Below, in pieces: positions 6,709-15,097 of a DNA stretch of 41,850 nucleotides; positions within the stretch are counted from its first letter, which is position 1; every line of letters starts with the position of its first letter. The notes under the pieces are model-generated. The model was not told the DNA's origin and did not search any database. It saw only the letters and a program-made list of their open reading frames with translations. Origin of the DNA: Candidatus Nomurabacteria bacterium (GTDB lineage: Bacteria; Patescibacteriota; Minisyncoccia; Phycocordibacterales; CAIJYI01); the NCBI GenBank assembly GCA_943356445.1, contig CALREZ010000005.1:1-41850 (forward strand). The letters are read 5' to 3'. Both the position numbers and the translations under genes were made by a program.

Positions 6709-9153
6709 CTATAAAACCACGCTCACCAGCTTCTCTTTGACGTAAATCACTTTTTTTGGTTCATTTTCTCCCACCCACTTCCGAACTTCGGGAATCGCCA
6801 AGGCAGCCGACTTCACTTCCTCTTCTCCCGCCCCTCGGCCAATCTCAAACATCGCCCGCATCTTCCCGTTTACCTGAACGACAATAGACATAACGTCGCT
6901 GATAATCTTTGTCTGATCAAACGCCGGCCACGGTTCGTTGTAAATGAATGTATCATTTCCAAGCTCATGCCACAACTCCTCGGTTATGTGCGGAGCGAAC
7001 GGAGTCAGAAGCTTCAAAAATCCTTCGTACATTTCTTTGCTTGCGAATTCGGCTTTTTCCAACTCATTCAAGAAAATCATCATGCCGGAAATAGCCGTAT
7101 TGAATTTGAAGTCTTCTATATTCTCAGAAACTCTTTTAATGGTTTGATGATACAAAGTTTCCAGTTTTCCGTTTTCCGTCGTGCTTTTTTCTTTTTCCTT
7201 TTTTCTTTTTGCTCGTTCTGCAAGCTTCCAAACTTTTTCCAAAAATCTGCGCGGGCCGATAATGCTTTCCGTACTCCACGCCGAAGACTGGTCAAAAGGC
7301 CCCATGAACATTTCATACACGCGCAGCGTGTCGGCGCCATAGGTTTCCACGATATCATCGGGATTGATGACATTCCCCCATCGCTTGCTCATTTTTCTTC
7401 CGTCCTCCGCCATAATGAGTCCCACGTTCTGCAACCGGTTGAACGGTTCAAGATAATTCACCGCGCCGATATCGTAGAGGAATTTATGCCAAAAACGCGC
7501 GTAGATCAGATGTCTCGTTGCGTGCTCAGCTCCCCCGACATAAAGGTCAACCGGCGACCAGTATTGTTCTTTTTCTTTGGAAACCAGCGCGTCTTGATTG
7601 CGAGGGTCAATATATCGCAGATAGTACCACGAAGAACCCGCCCATTGAGGCATCGTATTCGTTTCGCGTTTGGCATCGCCTCGGCAGACCGGACATTTCA
7701 CATTCACCCAATCATGAATGTTCACGAGCGGAGATTCTCCCGTTCCGGACGGTTCATAAAATTCCACTTCCGGCAGTTTTACCGGCAAATCTTTTTCGGG
7801 CACGGGAACGACACCGCATCGTTCGCAATGAATAACGGGAATCGGTTCGCCCCAATATCGCTGGCGGGAAAACACCCACTCGCGAAGTTTGTACGTCGTC
7901 TTCAATTTTCCGCCGACAAATTCCGTAACCGCTTTTTTCGCTTCCGCAACCGGCATGCCGGAAAAATTCCCGGAATTCACAAGCTCGCCATCGCCCGTAT
8001 ACGCTTCTTCGGAAATATCTCCTCCGCTGATAACTTCTTTTATCGGCAATTCAAATTTCTTTGCGAAGGCGTAGTCGCGCGTGTCATGGGCCGGAACCGC
8101 CATAATGGCGCCCGTGCCGTATTGAGCCAAAACATAATCTGCGATAAAAACGGGGAGTTCCTCTCCGTTCGCCGGATTCTTCGCGGTAATTCCCAAGAGC
8201 TTTACTCCAGTCTTCTCCTTCCCTTCCGCCGTTCGTTCAATTTCCGTCTTCTTCTTCATCTCCTCGCGATATGTTTCTACCTCGTTCCAATTTTCAATCA
8301 AGTCTTTCCATTCATCCAAAAGTTTATGTTCCGGCGCCATGACGCAATAGGTAGAGCCAAAGAGAGTATCCGGCCTGGTCGTAAAAACTTCCAGTTCGTC
8401 GTTCTCCCTTTTTTCTTTTTGCCTGTTGCTTTTTATTCTAAACCGTATCAGCGATCCCTCTGATCTTCCTATCCAATTCCTCTGCGCCTCTTTAATGGAC
8501 TCCGGCCAGTTCAAAGTATCCAGATCCGCCAAAAGACGATCGGCATAGTCCGTGATCCGAAGCATCCATTGCCTCATCGGCTTTTTCTCCACAAGACTTC
8601 CGCATCGTTCGCAATTATTTCCGTCAAGATCTTCATTGGAAAGTCCGGTCTGACAGCCGGGGCACCAATTGATAGGCTCATATGATTCATACGCCAACCC
8701 TTTTTCCAAAAGTTTCAAGAAAATCCATTGCGTCCATTTATAGTACTTGGTATCCGTCGTGTTTATTTCTCTTTCCCAATCATAGTTAAGCCCGAGGAGA
8801 GAAAGCTGTTCTTTAAAACGAGCGACATTTTTCTCCACCGCTTTCTGCGGCTGGATTTTATTTTTGATGGCGTATTGTTCCGCGGGCAAACCGAAGGCGT
8901 CCCATCCCATCGGATGAAGAATGTTAAACCCGCTCATTTTTTTAAAACGAGAATATGCGTCCGTGGCGATATATCCTTTCGGATGCCCGACATGGAGTCC
9001 CTCCCCCGAAGGATACGGGAACATATCAAGAACGTAACACTTTGACTTGCCCTGCGAAGCCTCTGGCGAAGCAGGGGTTTTATAGATCTCCGCCTTCTCC
9101 CACTCTCTCTGCCATTTACTTTCTACTTTTTTATGGTCATAGCTCTTTGTCAT
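6709..9153 (-). CDS. leuS: Leucyl-tRNA synthetase
   Basis: This 814-aa class I synthetase charges tRNA-Leu. HVGHPKGY (residues 54-61) is the HIGH motif, and KMSKRWGN carries the KMSKS-type motif with Arg in place of the final Ser. The CP1 editing domain is present, with TTRPDTLFG and GTGAIMAVPAHD including the editing aspartate region. A zinc-type CPGC...CERC cluster lies in the insertion before editing, and CERC...CPVC lies in a second knuckle. An anticodon-binding helical domain and a short C-terminal domain follow. The length is slightly below that of typical bacterial enzymes. The start follows a TATACT box by 8 nt, so the mRNA is probably leaderless. Confidence 0.97.
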   Translation of the reverse strand: MTKSYDHKKVESKWQREWEKAEIYKTPASPEASQGKSKCYVLDMFPYPSGEGLHVGHPKGYIATDAYSRFKKMSGFNILHPMGWDAFGLPAEQYAIKNKIQPQKAVEKNVARFKEQLSLLGLNYDWEREINTTDTKYYKWTQWIFLKLLEKGLAYESYEPINWCPGCQTGLSNEDLDGNNCERCGSLVEKKPMRQWMLRITDYADRLLADLDTLNWPESIKEAQRNWIGRSEGSLIRFRIKSNRQKEKRENDELEVFTTRPDTLFGSTYCVMAPEHKLLDEWKDLIENWNEVETYREEMKKKTEIERTAEGKEKTGVKLLGITAKNPANGEELPVFIADYVLAQYGTGAIMAVPAHDTRDYAFAKKFELPIKEVISGGDISEEAYTGDGELVNSGNFSGMPVAEAKKAVTEFVGGKLKTTYKLREWVFSRQRYWGEPIPVIHCERCGVVPVPEKDLPVKLPEVEFYEPSGTGESPLVNIHDWVNVKCPVCRGDAKRETNTMPQWAGSSWYYLRYIDPRNQDALVSKEKEQYWSPVDLYVGGAEHATRHLIYARFWHKFLYDIGAVNYLEPFNRLQNVGLIMAEDGRKMSKRWGNVINPDDIVETYGADTLRVYEMFMGPFDQSSAWSTESIIGPRRFLEKVWKLAERAKRKKEKEKSTTENGKLETLYHQTIKRVSENIEDFKFNTAISGMMIFLNELEKAEFASKEMYEGFLKLLTPFAPHITEELWHELGNDTFIYNEPWPAFDQTKIISDVMSIVVQVNGKMRAMFEIGRGAGEEEVKSAALAIPEVRKWVGENEPKKVIYVKEKLVSVVL

Positions 9154-9161
9154 ATCCTTGC

Positions 9162-9190
9162 AGTATAACCTTTTCGTGTCCTAATTTCAA
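9162..9190 (-). promoter_or_regulatory. leuS promoter, leaderless type
   Basis: On the minus strand TTGAAA (9185-9190) and TATACT (9162-9167) are separated by 17 nt, and the ATG at 9153 follows 8 nt after the -10 box. Confidence 0.7.
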
Positions 9191-9210
9191 TGACATTTTT
9201 CTTTTTGCTT

Positions 9211-9561
9211 TTATGTCGCGTATTGATCGCGTCCGGCGACCAAATGCGCGAAATTGGAAGCGGTCATTATCTTGTCTCCGCTCGTCTTATCGTATTCCGT
9301 ACCGAAAAGCATCTTGCATAATTCATTGTGAAATTCCCTCCTTGCTCTCCCCGAAGCAAACCCTTCGCCGCTTTTTCCGGTAACGTCGGAGTGCACCGCA
9401 TTGGAATACTTTTTGCATAATCCGAAAAGCCGAATATATGCTTCCGTTCCTTTTGGCGGGAGCTTCACTTTTAACCCGGAATCTATCGCCGCCTCGGTAA
9501 AAAGATCAAATTCCAAACCCGCTTCTTTTTTGTTCTCTTCTACGGGAAATTGTTCATTCAT
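9211..9561 (-). CDS. Hypothetical 116-aa protein
   Basis: A soluble protein of 116 aa, helical in appearance, with an acidic N-terminus and a central Gly/Arg-rich GKSGEGFASGRARREFHNEL segment. No signal peptide, membrane segment or known motif is seen. TATAAT (plus 9588-9593) with TTGTTT 17 nt further out gives a promoter whose transcript would start about 20 nt before the ATG, without a Shine-Dalgarno. It is divergent from ppdK, with promoters packed within about 60 nt. Codon use matches its neighbours. Confidence 0.65.
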   Translation of the reverse strand: MNEQFPVEENKKEAGLEFDLFTEAAIDSGLKVKLPPKGTEAYIRLFGLCKKYSNAVHSDVTGKSGEGFASGRARREFHNELCKMLFGTEYDKTSGDKIMTASNFAHLVAGRDQYAT

Positions 9562-9623
9562 AAAAAAATAATTTTTAATTCATATTTATTATACCGTTCT
9601 GGCGTCAAAAAAACAAAAATAAC

Positions 9624-9652
9624 TTGACAAAACTCATTTTTTGTAATACAAC
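9624..9652 (+). promoter_or_regulatory. ppdK promoter
   Basis: TTGACA (9624-9629) and TACAAC (9647-9652) are 17 nt apart. The leader of about 50 nt ends in a strong AGGAGG (9698-9703) 6 nt before the ATG at 9710. Confidence 0.75.
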
Positions 9653-9709
9653 AATAACAGCGAAAAACGCTATTTGAAATAAAACAACTGCAAAAATAGG
9701 AGGCAACAA

Positions 9710-12355
9710 ATGGCTAAAAGTGTATTTAGCTTTTACGAAGGCGACGGCAAGAACAAAATGCTTCTTGGAGGCAAGGGCGCAAATCTCTGCGAAATGACGC
9801 AGATTGGGCTCAATATCCCTCCGGGATTTGTCATCTCAACGGAAGCATGCTCGAACTATTTGGAGGATGAAACAGCCAAATTGCCGCACACTCTCAAATC
9901 AGAAATCGCCGTCCACATTAAAGAGTTGGAACGGCAAACGGGAAAACAATTCGGCGGGGCCCTCAATCCCCTCCTCGTTTCCGTCCGTTCCGGCTCGGCG
10001 ATGTCTATGCCGGGAATGATGGATACCATCTTAAACCTGGGATTGAATGAAACCACGGTCATCGGACTGATTGAACGCACGGGGAACCCTCGCTTTGCTT
10101 GGGACGCCTATCGCCGTTTCGTACAGCTTTTCGGAAAGGTTGCGTTGGGCGTTCCCGATGAAAAATTTGATGATGTCTTTGATGAAATCAAAGAACGAGC
10201 CGGCGTCGAAAAAGACGTTGACCTTACGACTGAAAATTTAACAGAAGCGACGTATCGTTTCTTGGAAGTCGTAAAATCGCATACCGGCAAGCCTTTTCCT
10301 CGCGACCCCCGCGAACAATTGGAAATTGCCATACTCGCCGTGTTTCGTTCTTGGAACGGAAAACGTGCGCGTGATTATCGCCGTCAATTTAAAATTACCA
10401 AAGATATGGCAAACGGCACGGCCGTCAATGTCGTAACAATGGTTTTTGGAAACATGGGCGATGACTCGGCGACCGGCGTCGGCTTTACGCGCGACCCGGG
10501 AACAGGCAGCAATGAAATGTACGGTGAATATCTCGTCAACGCGCAAGGAGAAGACGTTGTCGCCGGCACTCGCACGCCAAAACCTGTCAAAGAAATGGCA
10601 ACCGAAATGCCCGACATATATCGCCAACTAGTAGAGCTTCGCAATAAATTGGAAGCGCATTACCACGAAGTGCAGGATTATGAGTACACTATAGAAAAAG
10701 GCGTTCTCTACTGTCTCCAAACCCGCAACGGCAAAATGAATACCGTCGCGCAAGTTCGCACTTCGGTTGAAATGGCAAAAGAAGGTTTGATTACCAAAAA
10801 ACAAGCGGTCCTTCGCATCAAACCCGATGACCTCACCCAACTCTTAAGTCCCCAATTGGACAAAAGATATGAAGGAATTCCCATTGCAACAGGACTTTCC
10901 GCTTCGCCGGGCGCATCATCAGGACAAATTGTCTTTGATGCCGATGAAGCCGAAAAATGGCGCGACATGGGTCGCAAAGTCATTCTGGTTCGGGAAGAAA
11001 CAAAACCGGAAGACATTCATGGATTCTTCGCAGCGGTGGGAATTCTCACTTCACGCGGAGGCAAAACTTCTCATGCGGCCGTTGTCGCGAGAGGAATGGG
11101 CAAACCGTGCGTCGCGGGAGCCGAAGGCATCAAAGTTGATGTCCGAGGAAAAACAGCTGACGTCGGAGAATACAAACTGTACGAAGGAGACGTGATTACG
11201 ATTGACGGCGGAACCGGGAAAGTATATCTGGGAGAAATTCCCGTCGTGCCTCCCGAATTTTCCGAGGATCTGAAAACTCTGCTTTCGTGGGCCGACCGAT
11301 TTGCTACGCTCAAAGTGCGCGCGAATGCGGACACCCCGGACGGCGCGAAGAAAGCCCGCGAGTACGGAGCGACCGGTATCGGTTTGGTTCGTACGGAACG
11401 GATGTTCAACGACACCGACCGCTTGCCCATCATGGTGGATATGATTGTTTCCGATTCTCCGAAAAAAAGAACGGAAGCCCTTCGCAAACTTGCGGATATG
11501 CAACGGAAAGATTTCAGACAAATTTTTCTTGCCATGGCTCCGCTTCCCGTTACCGTCCGATTGCTTGATCCTCCGCTCCATGAATTCTTACCGGGAGAAC
11601 TTGATCTCCTTGATAAGATTCGCGAAACAGAAGGAACGGAAGAAGGCGAACGCAACAAAAAATTGCTTTCCGCCGTACGAGCGCTTCGGGAAACCAACCC
11701 GATGCTCGGACATCGCGGAGTTCGTCTTGGTCTGACCAATCCTGAAATCTATAATATGCAGCTGCGCGCGATTCTTGAAGCCGCGGCCGACTGCGAAGAA
11801 GAAGGAACGACCATTGTCCCTGAAATTATGATTCCGCAAGTTATTTCCGCGCAAGAAATCAAGCCGATGCTTGTTTCAGCAAAAGAGATAGCCGAAGAGA
11901 TTGAGGAAAAACGGAACATCTCCGTCGCTTTCTCGTTCGGAACCATGATGGAAACCGTACGCGCTTGCTTGCGCGCCGATGAGCTGGCAAAAACAGCGGA
12001 ATTTTTCTCATTCGGAACAAATGATTTGTCTCAAGCGACTTTCTCATTTTCAAGAGAAGACGCTGAAAATAAATTCTTGCCGTTCTATAACGAGCATGAA
12101 ATTCTGCTGGATAATCCGTTTGAGATATTGGATGTAAACGGCGTCGGAAAATTGATGCGCATGGCGATAGAAGACGGACGCAAAACGCGACCCGAACTCA
12201 AGGTTGGCATATGCGGAGAACATGGGGGAGAACCGAGGTCAATCGCATTCTGTCACTCCATCGGACTCTCATATGTTTCCTGCTCGCCGATGAGAATTCC
12301 CGTCGCGCGACTGGCCGCCGCTCACGCAGCAATCAACAGCAAAAAAACAAAGTAG
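9710..12355 (+). CDS. ppdK: Pyruvate, phosphate dikinase
   Basis: This 881-aa enzyme interconverts pyruvate, ATP and phosphate with PEP, AMP and pyrophosphate. It gives a reversible, pyrophosphate-saving link between pyruvate and PEP in glycolysis or gluconeogenesis. GGKGANLCEM and the nucleotide-binding domain open the protein. The phosphohistidine domain has GGKTSHAAVVARGMGKPCVAG with the catalytic His. The C-terminal PEP/pyruvate barrel has GATGIGLVRTERMF, SFGTNDLSQ and GICGEHGGEP with the catalytic Cys. The length matches the family. It has its own TTGACA promoter, AGGAGG ribosome site and terminator, so it is a single unit with good expression signals. Confidence 0.98.
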   Translation: MAKSVFSFYEGDGKNKMLLGGKGANLCEMTQIGLNIPPGFVISTEACSNYLEDETAKLPHTLKSEIAVHIKELERQTGKQFGGALNPLLVSVRSGSAMSMPGMMDTILNLGLNETTVIGLIERTGNPRFAWDAYRRFVQLFGKVALGVPDEKFDDVFDEIKERAGVEKDVDLTTENLTEATYRFLEVVKSHTGKPFPRDPREQLEIAILAVFRSWNGKRARDYRRQFKITKDMANGTAVNVVTMVFGNMGDDSATGVGFTRDPGTGSNEMYGEYLVNAQGEDVVAGTRTPKPVKEMATEMPDIYRQLVELRNKLEAHYHEVQDYEYTIEKGVLYCLQTRNGKMNTVAQVRTSVEMAKEGLITKKQAVLRIKPDDLTQLLSPQLDKRYEGIPIATGLSASPGASSGQIVFDADEAEKWRDMGRKVILVREETKPEDIHGFFAAVGILTSRGGKTSHAAVVARGMGKPCVAGAEGIKVDVRGKTADVGEYKLYEGDVITIDGGTGKVYLGEIPVVPPEFSEDLKTLLSWADRFATLKVRANADTPDGAKKAREYGATGIGLVRTERMFNDTDRLPIMVDMIVSDSPKKRTEALRKLADMQRKDFRQIFLAMAPLPVTVRLLDPPLHEFLPGELDLLDKIRETEGTEEGERNKKLLSAVRALRETNPMLGHRGVRLGLTNPEIYNMQLRAILEAAADCEEEGTTIVPEIMIPQVISAQEIKPMLVSAKEIAEEIEEKRNISVAFSFGTMMETVRACLRADELAKTAEFFSFGTNDLSQATFSFSREDAENKFLPFYNEHEILLDNPFEILDVNGVGKLMRMAIEDGRKTRPELKVGICGEHGGEPRSIAFCHSIGLSYVSCSPMRIPVARLAAAHAAINSKKTK

Positions 12356-12371
12356 TTCTTTTTTAACGCAA

Positions 12372-12400
12372 AACCCGAGACGCAATGTCTCGGGTTTTTT
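12372..12400. terminator. Bidirectional terminator between ppdK and ychF
   Basis: AACCCGAGAC and GTCTCGGGTT form a 10-bp stem around GCAAT, followed by a T run after ppdK. The preceding A-rich stretch can serve the minus-strand ychF. Confidence 0.85.
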
Positions 12401-12401
12401 A

Positions 12402-13508
12402 TTAAATCCTAAACTCTATAACATCCCCATCCTGCACGATATATTCTTTTCCTTCCGTTCGCACCCAGCCTTTTTCTTTTGCCAAAGAATACGCGCCCGA
12501 TTCCAAAAGTTTGTCGCAATGAATCACCTCCGCGCGAATGAATTTTTCTTTGAAATCCGTATGTATTGCCATGCCCGCTTCGGGAGCCGTTGAATTTTTC
12601 TTGATCGTCCACGCCCTCGTTTCGTCTTCTCCGGTGGTGAAGTAGGTCATAAGTCCGAGAATGTCATAGCTCATGCGTATCAGACTGTTGACGCCGTCAT
12701 CTTTTGAAGCGCCCAATTCCGCGCGGAACACCTCTCTTTCTTCTCCGGAAAAATCTTTCAATTCCGATTCTATTTTGGCGTCAACGATAACATGCCCCGC
12801 CCCGCTCTCTTTGAAAAAAGCGATGAGTTCCTGATAGCGCCCGTCATTCAATTCGTCCAAATTTTTATTTCCGGAGCCCGAGCGTTTATTCAATATATAG
12901 AGTATCGGCTTCATGGAAAGCAGGTGCATCGTTTTCACGATTGCCAATTCTTTCTCATCCAAAGAAACCGTACGAGCGAGTTTCCCCGCCTCCAGCGCCG
13001 GCAGCACTTTTGAAAGCGCGTCTTTTTCGCGAACCGCGTCCTTGTCTCCGCGCTTCACATCGCGTTCAATGTTCTGCAAGCGTTTCGTTACCGTCTGCAT
13101 GTCCGCCAAGATGAGTTCAAGATTAATGACGCCGATATCATCCATCGGATTTATTTTCCCGGACACATGAATGATGTTGTCATCCTCAAAAATACGCACG
13201 ACTTCCGCAATGGCGTCCGTCTCTCGGATGTGCGCAAGAAATTTATTTCCCAACCCCGCGCCCTCCGCCGCTCCCGCAACCAGTCCGGCGATATCCACGA
13301 ATTCAATCGCCGCCGGAATTTTTTTCCGAGAATGAGAAAAGTGGTTTAATTTTTCCAGCCGTTCATCCGGCACCGCCACGATTCCGACCGACGGGTCAAT
13401 CGTGCAAAACGGATAGTTCTCCGCCGGAACGGATTTCTCCGTCAAAGCATTAAACAACGTAGATTTCCCCACATTCGGCAACCCGACGATTCCTATAGAT
13501 AATGACAT
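12402..13508 (-). CDS. ychF: Ribosome-associated ATPase/GTPase YchF (OLA1 family)
   Basis: A 368-aa Obg-family P-loop protein that binds ribosomes and, in characterised members, prefers [17 protein letters not shown] (residues 9-22) is the P-loop, DIAGLV the G3 motif, and ILNKR occupies the place of NKxD. The C-terminal TGS domain follows, with [31 protein letters not shown] and the closing GDVIEFRI. The start is MSLSIGIVG at 13508; the in-frame extension upstream is not conserved-looking and has no ribosome site. It converges on ppdK. Confidence 0.96.
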   Translation of the reverse strand: MSLSIGIVGLPNVGKSTLFNALTEKSVPAENYPFCTIDPSVGIVAVPDERLEKLNHFSHSRKKIPAAIEFVDIAGLVAGAAEGAGLGNKFLAHIRETDAIAEVVRIFEDDNIIHVSGKINPMDDIGVINLELILADMQTVTKRLQNIERDVKRGDKDAVREKDALSKVLPALEAGKLARTVSLDEKELAIVKTMHLLSMKPILYILNKRSGSGNKNLDELNDGRYQELIAFFKESGAGHVIVDAKIESELKDFSGEEREVFRAELGASKDDGVNSLIRMSYDILGLMTYFTTGEDETRAWTIKKNSTAPEAGMAIHTDFKEKFIRAEVIHCDKLLESGAYSLAKEKGWVRTEGKEYIVQDGDVIEFRI

Positions 13509-13571
13509 AAAATTGATTGACTTTTTTATTAATTTCGCGTATACTTGCAAGTACAAATGGCCTCACGGCTC

Positions 13572-13597
13572 GCACCCGCTTCGCAAGAAGCGGGTGC
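13572..13597. other. Intergenic hairpin
   Basis: GCACCCGCTTC and GAAGCGGGTGC form a perfect 11-bp stem with a GCAA tetraloop between ychF and the MazF-like gene. The neighbouring T run is short and displaced, so it may be a weak terminator, a processing site or a repeat. Confidence 0.55.
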
Positions 13598-13604
13598 AAA
13601 CTTT

Positions 13605-13994
13605 TTAAAGCAATTCTTTGACCTCTTTTCTTATTTTTTGAAAAACAACCCCCTCCAACTTTCCCATTTTATCTTTCAGTCTTCTCGTATCAAAAAGACG
13701 AATCTGCGATAATAAAGCGGTACTTTCGTTTTCTAAAAAACAAAATTTGAAATAATACCTCCCTTCTTTCTTCGTAGTAGAAAGGGGTATCCCGACAAAA
13801 ACATTTTTGCTGAACTTTTTTAAAATCAAAACAGGACGTGTAAAGTATTCGTTTTTTCCATCTTCCTCAAAACCGATATTAACACCGAGGGAAACCCACC
13901 AAATTTCCCGCTCATGAAAATAAAGCGCCTCTGGCGTTTTATGAAGGCTTTTCTTTTTGTCGTTCCAAACATCAAAATCTTTCTCCTTTTCCAT
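13605..13994 (-). CDS. MazF/PemK-like protein
   Basis: A 129-aa protein whose middle reads like the PemK/MazF beta-barrel: EIWWVSLGVNIGFEEDGKNEYFTRPVLILKKF, with the VLIL strand, then VGIPLSTT, then SQIRLFDTRRL. In MazF this fold is an mRNA endoribonuclease neutralised by an adjacent antitoxin. The start at 13994 is chosen because TATAGT (plus 14002-14007) lies 7 nt upstream, giving a leaderless message, and the longer frame is basic and unlike a protein domain. No typical antitoxin gene is adjacent, so it may be an orphan toxin-fold protein. Confidence 0.75.
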   Translation of the reverse strand: MEKEKDFDVWNDKKKSLHKTPEALYFHEREIWWVSLGVNIGFEEDGKNEYFTRPVLILKKFSKNVFVGIPLSTTKKEGRYYFKFCFLENESTALLSQIRLFDTRRLKDKMGKLEGVVFQKIRKEVKELL

Positions 13995-14052
13995 AATCAC
14001 CACTATACCCGAATCCGGGTGAAAAATCCATGTATTCGCGAGCGATTTTAAA

Positions 14053-14093
14053 AAAACAAACCTCGCGGAAATTTCCGCGAGGTTTGTTTTTTT
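14053..14093. terminator. Terminator between the acidic small gene and the MazF-like gene
   Basis: AAACAAACCTCGCGGAAA pairs with TTTCCGCGAGGTTTGTTT almost without a loop. A and T runs flank it, so it can end the minus-strand 58-aa gene. Confidence 0.8.
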
Positions 14094-14103
14094 GTGAAAG
14101 ATA

Positions 14104-14280
14104 TTATTCTTCCGGAGCTGCGTCAACGACGATTGCTTCACCTTCTTCTTCAGCGGCGACTTCGTCAGCCAAATCTTGAACGGCTTCTTCTGCGATTTCA
14201 ACCGCTTCGTTGGCAGTTTCAACTGCTTCTACGGCTTCTTCCACCGCTTCAACCGCGGCATCAATTTTGTTCTCTTCCAT
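14104..14280 (-). CDS. 58-aa acidic helical protein
   Basis: A short frame from ATG at 14280 to TAA at 14104-14106. The product is extremely acidic, built of Glu, Ala and Val in a near-heptad pattern such as AVEAVEEAVEAVE and NEAVEIAEEAV, and should form one long helix or coiled coil. It ends in an acidic tail. A strong terminator follows directly, which supports a real transcript. No clear Shine-Dalgarno is seen. The function is unknown; small acidic helical proteins of this kind can act as chaperone-like or nucleic-acid-mimic partners, but nothing here shows that. Confidence 0.6.
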   Translation of the reverse strand: MEENKIDAAVEAVEEAVEAVETANEAVEIAEEAVQDLADEVAAEEEGEAIVVDAAPEE

Positions 14281-14416
14281 GAATGTAATTCGGTTACTTA
14301 ATATGTTTTTATGATATCATATTTTTATAATTCTGTCAATCATTTTACGGGTTTGAGAAGTTTTCCCCATTCGGCGTCCATATCACCCTTCATATTTTTT
14401 TGTTATGATAATAAAC

Positions 14417-14812
14417 ATGAAAGCATATAATTGGTATTCGCAATTGATCAAACCGTCGTGGGCGCCGCCCTCATGGGTATTCGGCCCGGTGTGGACATTT
14501 CTTTATATCCTCATCGCCGTTTCTTACGGAAAAGTTTTTCTGATGGCGTGGCAAAAAGAAATTCCCTTCGCGGTCGCCTTGCCATTTATTCTCAATCTTC
14601 TTTTCAACTTTGCTTTTACTCCTCTGCAATTCGGACTGCAAAATAATCTCTTGGCGGCGATTGATATTCTTTTTATTCTCAGTACTCTTATCTGGGCCAT
14701 TATCGCCATTTTTCCTTATGTCCAATGGGCCGCCTTTATGCAGATTCCTTATTTGCTCTGGGTTTCCTTTGCAACCATCTTGCAACTGACGATTACCTAT
14801 TTGAATAAATAA
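14417..14812 (+). CDS. tspO: TspO/MBR family membrane protein
   Basis: A 131-aa protein with five hydrophobic helices. The N-terminus WYSQLIKPSWAPPSWVFGPVWTFLY carries the TspO signature (W...KP...PP...VFGPVW..LY), followed by a second helix with the NLLFNFAFTPLQFGLQN motif. TspO proteins bind porphyrins and related tetrapyrroles in the membrane and affect stress responses. It is shorter than the usual 150-160 aa because of tight loops. The start at 14417 follows TATGAT (14403-14408) by 8 nt, suggesting a leaderless mRNA; the earlier ATG lies inside this -10 box. Confidence 0.88.
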   Translation: MKAYNWYSQLIKPSWAPPSWVFGPVWTFLYILIAVSYGKVFLMAWQKEIPFAVALPFILNLLFNFAFTPLQFGLQNNLLAAIDILFILSTLIWAIIAIFPYVQWAAFMQIPYLLWVSFATILQLTITYLNK

Positions 14813-14878
14813 AACAAAGGAACAAGTAAAAAGTTACTTGTCTTTCAAATATCACGAGTGCGTGGTATTATTCGTTTT

Positions 14879-15088
14879 ATGAAAACAGATTTTAATCGAT
14901 GGTATAACACTTTATCGTGTAAAGCGATCAGGGAGATCATTGATAAAAGGAAAACGCAAGAACTCTCTTCCAGAGAATTATACGCGACATTTGAACATTC
15001 CATGAGATGTTCGGAGTGCAGAGACATCAATATGGCTGTTCTTGATATGCAAATAGAAAAAGCGATGAAAGGAATAGAAGAAAAATAA
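14879..15088 (+). CDS. Small hypothetical protein with CxxC
   Basis: A 69-aa soluble protein with basic and acidic helices and a single CSEC pair near residue 45, which could be half of a metal site or a redox pair. TTTCAA (14843-14848) and TATTAT (14866-14871) are 17 nt apart, and the ATG at 14879 lies 7 nt after the -10 box; this sets the start and implies a leaderless transcript. The next gene begins 9 nt after its stop, so the two probably form an operon. No family recognised. Confidence 0.6.
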   Translation: MKTDFNRWYNTLSCKAIREIIDKRKTQELSSRELYATFEHSMRCSECRDINMAVLDMQIEKAMKGIEEK

Positions 15089-15097
15089 CAATTATCC

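Noticed and set aside
6967-8463. Long open frame (498 codons) on the plus strand opposite leuS
   Set aside because: It lies wholly inside the verified leuS gene; the translation is rich in Arg, Phe and His with no domain, as expected for an antisense frame.
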